A stretch of DNA of 5,428 bases from Actinocrinis sp046724665 (GTDB lineage: Bacteria; Actinomycetota; Actinomycetes; Streptomycetales; Catenulisporaceae). The stretch is taken from positions 1 to 5,428 of the forward strand of contig JBKOWZ010000020.1 in the NCBI GenBank assembly GCA_046724665.1, given 5' to 3'. Of this stretch, positions 1 through 5,428 are shown one piece after another (the stretch's first letter is position 1; each line of letters starts with the position of its first letter). Position numbers and translations under genes: made by a program. Under the pieces are notes generated by a model that saw nothing but the letters and a program-made list of their open reading frames with translations, had not been told where the DNA came from and ran no database searches.

Positions 1-65
1 TCGACTTGCATGTGTTAAGCACGCCGCCAGCGTTCGTCCTGAGCCAGGATCAAACTCTCCAAAAA
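1..65 (-). rRNA. rrs: 16S ribosomal RNA, 5' end only (partial)
   Basis: The minus strand at 39-58 reads exactly as the universal bacterial 16S 5' primer site (AGAGTTTGATCCTGGCTCAG). It is followed by the conserved first-domain sequence down to the left edge (GACGAACGCTGGCGGCGTG, then the CATGCAAGTCGA block). By E. coli numbering the AGAGTTTG start is nucleotide 8, which places the mature 5' end near 65, inside the run of T residues on the minus strand. Only about 65 nt of the ~1.5 kb gene lie in the window; the rest of 16S, and presumably 23S and 5S, lie off the left edge. The GGAGAGTTTGATCCTGGCTCAGGACGAACG wording is typical of Actinomycetota. The identity is certain; the exact mature end is an estimate. 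Confidence 0.97.
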
Positions 66-108
66 AGAACACATTCATTCCCATGAAGAGAACAAACCCG
101 GCCGATCA

Positions 109-126
109 TCCCGACGGGGGTCGGGA
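109..126 (-). other. Pre-16S leader hairpin
   Basis: TCCCGAC and GTCGGGA form a perfect 7 bp stem around a CCCC loop (minus-strand reading), about 45-60 nt upstream of mature 16S. The GC-rich stem stands out in an AT-rich leader. It is probably part of precursor rRNA folding near the processing stem. It lacks a T-tract on the minus strand, so it is unlikely to be a terminator. Confidence 0.6.
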
Positions 127-169
127 CACCAACCAAACAAAACATAAAGGCATCGCAAACAAACCAATC

Positions 170-205
170 GACACACTGTTGAGTTCTCAAGAAACAGACA
201 CACTG
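170..205 (-). repeat. 9-bp direct repeat flanking the boxA-like core
   Basis: CAGTGTGTC occurs twice on the minus strand, at 197-205 and 170-178, exactly 27 bp apart. One copy lies on each side of the TTGAGAACTCAA core. The downstream copy is part of the normally conserved leader element; the upstream copy looks like a duplication of it. No function is known to me. Confidence 0.6.
172..196 (-). promoter_or_regulatory. boxA-like rrn leader element (antitermination site)
   Basis: The minus strand carries TTGAGAACTCAA (179-190), followed directly by CAGTGTG and preceded by TGTTTC. This block closely resembles the conserved element in mycobacterial and Streptomyces rRNA leaders, which is regarded as part of the boxA/NusB-NusE antitermination and processing region. 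The core is an inverted repeat with arms TTGAG/CTCAA. The motif is seen directly; the antitermination role is by analogy. It lies about 110-130 nt upstream of mature 16S, as expected. Confidence 0.75.
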
Positions 206-216
206 ACAGAAACTAG

Positions 217-245
217 TTCGTAGTCTCTACCGGGTGATTTTTCAA
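217..245 (-). promoter_or_regulatory. Second, weaker candidate rrn promoter (TTGAAA - 17 nt - TACGAA)
   Basis: On the minus strand, TTGAAA (240-245) is separated by 17 nt from TACGAA (217-222). The -35 is good (5 of 6) but the -10 lacks the final T of TANNNT, so the call is tentative. Tandem promoters are common in actinobacterial rrn operons. The position just upstream of the boxA-like element is where the 16S-proximal promoter normally lies. Confidence 0.35.
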
Positions 246-341
246 CTGACGTGAATCCGTCTGAAGAAACTTTATCATGTCTCTCATGCTGCTCTTGCCG
301 GATCGGCGAGTCTGGCGTACTGTGAAAGTTTCGCCCTGCTC

Positions 342-361
342 GCTGCAACCGTTTTTGCAGC
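342..361 (-). other. Hairpin at the 5' end of the predicted rrn transcript
   Basis: On the minus strand, GCTGCAA and TTGCAGC form a perfect 7 bp stem with a 6 nt loop. It begins only about 3 nt after the transcription start predicted from the 371-399 promoter, so it would form a 5'-terminal stem-loop on the primary transcript. No T-tract follows, so it is not an intrinsic terminator. It could stabilise the leader or simply be chance; the position is the interesting part. Confidence 0.55.
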
Positions 362-370
362 AACTCTCCT

Positions 371-399
371 AGGCTAACCATCCGCACCGTGGCCGTCAA
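371..399 (-). promoter_or_regulatory. Best candidate rrn promoter (TTGACG - 17 nt - TAGCCT)
   Basis: On the minus strand, TTGACG (394-399) is followed after exactly 17 nt by TAGCCT (371-376). The -35 matches the vegetative sigma consensus at 5 of 6 positions, and the -10 fits the actinobacterial TANNNT pattern. Transcription would start near 364-365, about 300 nt upstream of mature 16S, which is a usual leader length for actinobacteria. The assignment rests on the motifs and their placement; no start site is experimentally known here. Confidence 0.6.
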
Positions 400-556
400 G
401 CTGTTCTTGCAGAGCCGCTGTCTGGTTTGGGTTCGGTTGCACCCCTCGGAGGAGCTTGGACAGTATGCACCACGGCAGCCGCGCAACGCCAATCGGTTAC
501 TGGGCTTGGCAATCCCGGCCCCGACGGCCCGTCACACGGCGCATGAGGGATCGGCG

Positions 557-1570
557 CTAGCCGACGGCTGGCTGCTCGTCGGGGCGGTCTACCGCGTCAA
601 GGTCTCCCGCTTCGCCGCGCAGGTACGCACGCTTGCCGATCACGAAGACGTAGGCCAGAAACGCCAGCTCGGCCGCGACGCCGACGGCGATGCGGGTCCA
701 CGCCGGGAGGGACGACGGCGTGACGAACGCCTCGATCGCGCCAGTGCACAGCAGCGTCAGCACCATACCGATGCCGACCACGGCGGCCGTGCGTCCTTCG
801 TGCTCGAGCGCAGCCAGCCGGGTGCGCGGGCCGGGGTCCACGATCGTCCAGCCGAGGCGCAGTCCGACACCGGCCGCGATGAAGAGCGAGGTCATCTCGA
901 GCAGGCCGTGCGGGGTAATGAGTGTGAAGAACACATCGCCACGACCGGCGGCCACCATGTACGCACCGTCCACGCCGAGGTTGGCGATGTTCTCCCAGAG
1001 GATGAACAGCACCGGGATCCCGAGGAGCACGCCCGAGAACAGCGTCTGTAGCGCCAGCCAGAAGTTGTTCGTCCACACCTGCGCCGCGAAGTCCCGTGCC
1101 GGGGCCGACGTGTAGTAGCTCTCGAAGTCGCCACCCGGTTGGGTTAGTTGGCCCACCTGCGGCGACGGGATCAGCGCGTTGCGCACGTCGGGGTGCGCGA
1201 CCAGCCACCAGCCGAGAGCCAGCGAGGCGAGCAGGGAGAGCACCGCCGTCGTGCCCCACCACCACCGCGAACGGTAGATCGCCGCCGGCAGCTTGGTGCT
1301 GAAGAAGGTCCTGACCGTTCGCCAGCTCGCCACCCGCGGCGCCGTCAGGGCCGAGCGGGAGAGCGCGAGCGTCGCCGAGAGCCGGCCGACCAGCTCGGTG
1401 TCGGGGAGCGCGCTGCGAACCAGGGACAGATCCGTGGCGGTCGCCTGGTGCAGGGCGAGGAGCTCGTCTACCTCGGCGACCGTCAGGCGGCGACGGCGGG
1501 CCAGCCGGTCGAGGCGGTTCCACTGGGGCGCGCGGCGAATGACGAACGCGTCGATGTCGATCGGGCTCAC
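557..1570 (-). CDS. SpoIIM-family (stage II sporulation protein M-like) integral membrane protein
   Basis: The product is a multipass membrane protein of the SpoIIM (formerly DUF95) family, about 337 residues from the GTG at 1570. In Bacillus, SpoIIM is part of the engulfment complex. Actinobacterial members occur in non-endospore formers and their role is not established. The soluble N-terminal part (about 1-100) is helical and Arg-rich, and opens with the family-like IDIDAFV. Hydrophobic segments lie near 104-124, 170-191, 214-240, 262-283 and 297-312. Conserved-looking motifs are the ESYYTS/AQVWTNN stretch (150-169), PHGLLE (220-225), DPGPRTR (245-251) and FVTPSSLPAWTRI (282-294). The frame stays open upstream to a GTG at 1648 preceded by AGG seven bases away, which would add 26 residues. 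I prefer 1570 because homologues I recall start just before the (I/L)DLDAF-like motif and the extra residues look non-coding. SD support at 1570 is poor (GGGG abuts the start). It is divergent from the RDD gene, a common actinobacterial pairing. Confidence 0.88.
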   Translation of the reverse strand: MSPIDIDAFVIRRAPQWNRLDRLARRRRLTVAEVDELLALHQATATDLSLVRSALPDTELVGRLSATLALSRSALTAPRVASWRTVRTFFSTKLPAAIYRSRWWWGTTAVLSLLASLALGWWLVAHPDVRNALIPSPQVGQLTQPGGDFESYYTSAPARDFAAQVWTNNFWLALQTLFSGVLLGIPVLFILWENIANLGVDGAYMVAAGRGDVFFTLITPHGLLEMTSLFIAAGVGLRLGWTIVDPGPRTRLAALEHEGRTAAVVGIGMVLTLLCTGAIEAFVTPSSLPAWTRIAVGVAAELAFLAYVFVIGKRAYLRGEAGDLDAVDRPDEQPAVG

Positions 1571-1705
1571 CCCCTGCGCTCTGTGCCCGGTGTCCCCTAC
1601 CGCGAACTGCCTGGGCCTACCGTAGTAGCGGGCGTGGCTCGCCGCCACGCTCTTACCTGGCCTACGGTGGTCCGGCAGCCGCCGTACACGGTACTGGGGG
1701 AATTC
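1571..1705. promoter_or_regulatory. Divergent intergenic region between SpoIIM-like and RDD genes
   Basis: This 135 bp gap must hold the promoters of both divergent genes. The clearest structure is a perfect 7 bp inverted repeat, GCGTGGC (1632-1638) and GCCACGC (1644-1650), with a 5 bp spacer, near the middle. A CCTAC motif occurs on the plus strand at 1586, 1616 and 1661, i.e. 30 and 45 bp apart. TACGGT at 1663-1668 (plus) fits a TANNNT -10 but has no good -35. No confident promoter can be named on either strand. The palindrome could be an operator or a small RNA hairpin. Confidence 0.4.
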
Positions 1706-2560
1706 ATGGCCGACCTGGTGATCGCTGAGGGCGTGGAGCTGGAGCTGCGGCCTGCACGCTTGGCGAGCCGCTTGACGGCCGCGCTGCTCGACTACCTGGT
1801 CCAGTCCGGGATCTTCGCGGTGTTCCTCTTCGTGACGGTCGCGCTGAACGCCGGATCCGGCAACGGGGACGCACAGCGGGCCGCGATGATTGTGATCATC
1901 GTTCTGGTGACCATCGGCTACCCGGTGCTCAGCGAGACGGTCTCTACCGGTCGTTCGATCGGTAAGGCCGCCGTGGGGCTACGTGTAGTGCGTGTTGACG
2001 GCGGGCCGGAGCGCTTCAGGCACGCTCTCACTCGCGCGCTGACCGGACTGTTCGCCGATCTGAACCTTCCGCTGCTCGGCGCGGTGCTGTTGGGGCAGCT
2101 GAGCGGCCTGTGGGCTTGCCTGGTCGGGCTGCCCGGGGTGATCGCCAGCGTTTCCTCGCGGCGCGGGCAGCGGATCGGCGACCTACTCGCGGGCACGCTC
2201 GTGGTGCGTGAGCGGACCGAGTACGGTCGCGGCACCCTGCCGATGCCTCCGCCGCCGGCCGTCGCCGCCTGGGCCGCGGGTGCGTCGGTCGGTGACGTGC
2301 CGACCGGGCTGATCGTCGCCGGACGGCAGCTGATCTCGCGGGTTTTCGAACTCGACCGGAAGGCCGCGGCGGAACTGGCCGAGGAGCTGGTGCGGCAGTA
2401 CTCGACTTATGTGACGCCTGCGCCGCCGCCGGGGCTGCCCGCGTACCAGTACCTCGTCGCGGTGACCGGTGAGCGGTTCCGGCGAGAAGCCGGTGTCGTG
2501 TACGCATCGCTGACGCCGGTCGGCCCGGCTGCTTGGGGGCAACCGGGCCGACGGCATTAG
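1706..2560 (+). CDS. RDD-family integral membrane protein
   Basis: The product is a 284-residue RDD-family membrane protein. The family is widespread, and its proposed roles (small-ion or solute transport in some members) are not settled. The ATG at 1706 is chosen because GGGGG ends 5 nt upstream and the family-like N-terminus starts there; the frame is open far upstream but that part is a shadow of the opposite gene. The RDD domain spans about residues 12-168: R22 and D29 in the first membrane segment (about 24-47), a second segment (about 60-77) with the GRSIGKAAVGLRVV motif (82-95), a hydrophobic stretch (about 112-150), and the closing QRIGDLLAGTLVV (155-167) with its conserved Asp at 159. 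After a PPPP linker (181-184), a ~100-residue C-terminal region with Glu/Ala-rich helices and a second proline cluster (about 228-235) resembles the tail of actinobacterial members. It converges on ahcY with 38 bp between stop codons. Confidence 0.9.
   Translation: MADLVIAEGVELELRPARLASRLTAALLDYLVQSGIFAVFLFVTVALNAGSGNGDAQRAAMIVIIVLVTIGYPVLSETVSTGRSIGKAAVGLRVVRVDGGPERFRHALTRALTGLFADLNLPLLGAVLLGQLSGLWACLVGLPGVIASVSSRRGQRIGDLLAGTLVVRERTEYGRGTLPMPPPPAVAAWAAGASVGDVPTGLIVAGRQLISRVFELDRKAAAELAEELVRQYSTYVTPAPPPGLPAYQYLVAVTGERFRREAGVVYASLTPVGPAAWGQPGRRH
2515..2555. terminator. GC-rich hairpin between convergent genes (probable bidirectional terminator)
   Basis: GTCGGCCCGG (2519-2528) pairs perfectly with CCGGGCCGAC (2543-2552) around a 14 nt loop. 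The stem extends by three more pairs (GCC 2515-2517 with GGC 2553-2555) if G2518 is bulged. The structure lies in the last codons of the RDD gene, ending just before its TAG, and about 45 bp beyond the ahcY stop on the other strand. No T-tract follows on either side, so this would be the U-less hairpin type common in high-GC actinobacteria. The structure is certain; termination in both directions is inferred from the convergent layout. Confidence 0.55.
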
Positions 2561-2598
2561 GTCGTTCGCGCTACGGCGCGTTGATGCGTTAGGCGGGC

Positions 2599-4038
<1,440 letters not shown>

Positions 4039-4065
4039 GCGTCTCCTTCCAGAGTCCTCATGCAG

Positions 4066-4096
4066 AGTCTAGAAGGCCCGGGCGGCGTTCAGTCAC
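4066..4096 (-). promoter_or_regulatory. Candidate ahcY promoter overlapping the WXG100 stop codon
   Basis: On the minus strand, GTGACT (4091-4096) precedes TAGACT (4066-4071) by 19 nt. TAGACT is a good actinobacterial -10 (TANNNT); the -35 matches 4 of 6 positions and the spacing is long. The -35 overlaps the TGA of the WXG100 gene. Transcription would begin near 4059, about 20 nt before the ahcY ATG. An imperfect feature, AGAGTC repeated at 4051-4056 and 4064-4069 (plus strand), lies around the start. This would give ahcY expression independent of the upstream genes. Confidence 0.4.
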
Positions 4097-4397
4097 CGCT
4101 CCACAAATTGCGCAGCTGCGATTCGGCGACCGTGTACGAACCGTGCGAATCATCCAGCACGGCCGCGATACGCAGCAGGACTACGTGCAGGTCTTCGGCG
4201 GCGAGGTCCCACACGTGCTGCTGGTACTGGTAGTTCATGGCCGCGGCACCGGCCCATTCGGCGACGAGCGGACGCAGCATGGTCCGCAGGTCCGCGAGTA
4301 GCGTGTCGATGTTCGCGGCCACGGCACGTACCGCGGCCGCCGCGCCTTCGATCTCGTCGAAGGTGACCGTGATCTCCCCGTTCGCTGCCACGGTCAT
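4089..4397 (-). CDS. WXG100-family (ESAT-6-like) small protein, probable type VII secretion substrate
   Basis: From the ATG at 4397 the protein has 102 residues, the canonical WXG100 length. It is predicted to be two helices joined by a turn: helix 1 about 14-46, W48-A49-G50 as the W-x-G turn, helix 2 about 51-83, and Y88-xxx-E92 near the C-terminus, which matches the YxxxD/E export signal of type VII (ESX) substrates. There is no signal peptide or membrane segment. WXG100 proteins usually work as dimers encoded in pairs near EccC-type ATPases; no partner or ESX gene is visible here, so the role is unknown. It could be a secreted orphan, a homodimer, or a non-secreted family member. A GTG at 4427 in the same frame, with AAGG three bases upstream, would add 10 residues. 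The ATG lacks a clear ribosome site but gives the usual family N-terminus, so the start is uncertain. It follows the isomerase gene by 60 bp (30 bp with the GTG), which suggests an operon. Confidence 0.82.
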   Translation of the reverse strand: MTVAANGEITVTFDEIEGAAAAVRAVAANIDTLLADLRTMLRPLVAEWAGAAAMNYQYQQHVWDLAAEDLHVVLLRIAAVLDDSHGSYTVAESQLRNLWSGD

Positions 4398-4457
4398 ACC
4401 GTATCGCGTGACAACGACACCTGACACACGCCTTGCGTTACCGCGCTCGTCGCCGCG

Positions 4458-5428
4458 TTACTGCGCGGTGCGAACGCGGTACTCGTCGATGATGCGCCCT
4501 TGATCAGGGCCGACGCCCACAAGCAACGCCAGATATGCGGCGGCGAAATCGGCGACGGCGATCAGGTGGGCAGCGCGCGCGAGCGGGTCGGGCTGCTCCG
4601 CGGTGAACATGGTGAGCGGAATGCCGCGATCGCGCACCAACGACTCGACGACGCTCAGCCGGGGGTCCGCACCGTCCTCGGCCAGCAGGACGACCGCAGC
4701 GGACCTGCTCGTGCCGTCCTCGAAGGGATCGCGGAAGATGTCGCCCGCCGCAGCGGCGAGCGGGCCGTCGAGCAGACTGAGCTGTCCACGGCCGAGGTCG
4801 GGCAGCGCGGCATGCGTGACCTGGAGCCCGGCGCGGAGCGCCGCCTGGTCCGCCAGCCGTTCCGCGGCGACCGCGGCGACCTGCCCGGAAGCCCACACTG
4901 CGGATGCCGACTCGCCGAAGCGTAAGGCGATCTCCTTAGCCGGATTGACGAAGGGCTCCTGGCTGGGGCGGCAGCGGATCGCGGCCTCGTCGGCGGCGGA
5001 GGCGGCCGAGTCGTAGCGCTGCGGCGGGATGACTCCGGTGATCTCGGCCGCGATGAGGGCGGGGACGGCGACGGACCACAGGCGGCACCAGACGGGAGCG
5101 ATGTCGTCGGCCATGGCGATGAGCGTGCCGCGCACCTGCTTGCACAGGTCGCCGATCGGCGAGGCGGTCGGGGCGACGGCCACGATGCGGCTGCCCCGGC
5201 GTCCCGCCTCGGCCAGCGCGGCGGAGATCTCCGGGGCCCGGCCGGCGGTCGAGGCGACCACGACCATGTCGAGCGGCCCGACCCAGCCGGGCAACGCCGG
5301 GCCGGGGACCGGCACGACCGGGACCGTGGCGGCGGCCCCGGCGACCGCGGTCAGCAGCCGCGCGACCGTCGCACCGGTGCCGTAGCCGAGCACGATGAGC
5401 GCGCGGGGGCGGCCGTCCGCGGCCAGCT
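4458..5428 (-). CDS. SIS-type sugar-phosphate isomerase-like protein (TobH / bifunctional PGI-PMI C-terminal family), 5' end missing
   Basis: About 322 C-terminal codons are present, and the frame is still open at the right edge. The GTG at 5393 is therefore internal (upstream residues read LAADGRPRALI) and the true start lies outside the window. The visible part shows a SIS-like fold: a glycine-rich GYGTGA near the start, VGPLDMVVVASTAGRAPE then a basic RRGSRIVAVAP segment, and the FVNPAKEIALRFGESASAVWASG block. The C-terminal half ends in AHLIAVADFAAAYLALLVGVGP, like the end of bifunctional glucose-6-phosphate/mannose-6-phosphate isomerases. Actinobacterial homologues, often named TobH or SIS-domain protein, usually sit beside mannose-phosphate genes (manA, manB) and near ahcY. 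That suggests a role in hexose-phosphate supply for mannosylated glycans, but catalytic activity is not proven for this subfamily. It ends in TAA at 4458 and is probably first or internal in an operon with the WXG100 gene and ahcY. Confidence 0.85.
   Translation of the reverse strand, partial: LAADGRPRALIVLGYGTGATVARLLTAVAGAAATVPVVPVPGPALPGWVGPLDMVVVASTAGRAPEISAALAEAGRRGSRIVAVAPTASPIGDLCKQVRGTLIAMADDIAPVWCRLWSVAVPALIAAEITGVIPPQRYDSAASAADEAAIRCRPSQEPFVNPAKEIALRFGESASAVWASGQVAAVAAERLADQAALRAGLQVTHAALPDLGRGQLSLLDGPLAAAAGDIFRDPFEDGTSRSAAVVLLAEDGADPRLSVVESLVRDRGIPLTMFTAEQPDPLARAAHLIAVADFAAAYLALLVGVGPDQGRIIDEYRVRTAQ

Larger units (their letters stand above)
66..556 (-). promoter_or_regulatory. rRNA operon promoter and leader region (no protein gene)
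   Basis: This ~490 bp stretch separates the SpoIIM-family stop codon from the 16S gene. Its 16S-proximal half (about 61-300) is clearly less GC-rich than the coding DNA to the right, as is usual for actinobacterial rrn leaders. Reading on the minus strand toward 16S there are, in order: a -35/-10 pair at 394-399/371-376, a hairpin at 342-361, a weaker -35/-10 pair at 240-245/217-222, a boxA-like element at 172-196, a T/G-rich tract, and a hairpin at 109-126. A further TACTGT -10-like hexamer occurs near 463-468 without a convincing -35. The open reading frames crossing this region lack coding character and are taken as spurious. The RNase III processing stem cannot be tested because the 16S 3' flank is outside the window. 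Confidence 0.85.

Noticed and set aside
61..200. tRNA gene or small ORF near the 16S start
   Set aside because: No cloverleaf pattern or T-loop GTTCRANYC signature was seen on either strand; the sequence fits a normal rrn leader.
187..492. A 101-codon minus-strand open frame within the rRNA leader
   Set aside because: It covers both promoter candidates and reaches the boxA-like element, ends in a simple VSVSVS repeat arising from the leader sequence, and shows no family features.
551..564. Terminator after the SpoIIM-like gene
   Set aside because: The TCGGC/GCCGA stem is only 5 bp with a four-base loop, contains the stop codon and has no T-tract, so it is too weak to call.
389..1051. A 220-codon plus-strand open frame spanning the rRNA promoter region and the SpoIIM-like gene
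   Set aside because: It has low-complexity Arg/Glu/His-rich composition, crosses the rrn promoter and is antisense to a gene with clear membrane segments.
4039..4088. SAH or SAM riboswitch upstream of ahcY
   Set aside because: The gap is only 50 nt and I cannot find the conserved stems or pseudoknot of the SAH element; only a direct repeat AGAGTC and a ribosome site are present. A covariance-model search would be decisive.
4504..5385. Several 69-141 codon open frames on both strands across the isomerase-like gene
   Set aside because: All overlap the real minus-strand frame and have Arg/Pro/Ala-rich translations typical of off-frame high-GC DNA.

Overview
This window looks like chromosome from a high-GC Gram-positive bacterium (Actinomycetota). 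The reasons are strongly GC-biased coding sequence, an actinobacterial 16S rRNA 5' end, an rRNA leader carrying the TTGAGAACTCAA element typical of actinobacterial rrn operons, a WXG100 protein, and a SpoIIM/RDD/SahH/SIS-isomerase gene set familiar from actinomycete genomes. The genus cannot be fixed from the sequence alone.

Layout, left to right. Positions 1-65 hold the first ~65 nt of a 16S rRNA gene on the minus strand, so an rRNA operon runs off the left edge. Positions 66-556 are its promoter and leader region. This is AT-rich compared with the rest and contains two promoter candidates, several hairpins and a boxA-like element, with no protein gene. Positions 557-1570 (minus) encode a SpoIIM-family multipass membrane protein that points toward the rRNA operon. 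A ~135 bp divergent intergenic region separates it from an RDD-family membrane protein (1706-2560, plus). That gene converges on sahH/ahcY (2599-4038, minus), and a strong hairpin overlaps the RDD stop codon. Upstream of ahcY on the same strand are a 102-residue WXG100 (ESAT-6-like) protein (4089-4397) and the C-terminal ~322 codons of a SIS-type sugar-phosphate isomerase-like protein (4458 to the right edge).

Functionally, ahcY is the S-adenosylhomocysteine hydrolase of the activated methyl cycle. The SIS-type protein belongs to a group usually found near mannose-phosphate genes and ahcY in actinobacteria. The WXG100 gene is the odd member: it has both the W-x-G turn and a C-terminal YxxxE export-type signal, but no partner or secretion machinery is visible and it sits between two metabolic genes. 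The minus-strand block (isomerase, WXG100, ahcY) is tightly spaced and could be one operon, with a possible extra promoter for ahcY overlapping the end of the WXG100 gene.

Most of the window is ordinary core-genome sequence. I see no CRISPR array, mobile element, tRNA gene or clear new system. The points most worth checking are the solitary WXG100 gene, the architecture of the rRNA leader, and the start of the SpoIIM gene.
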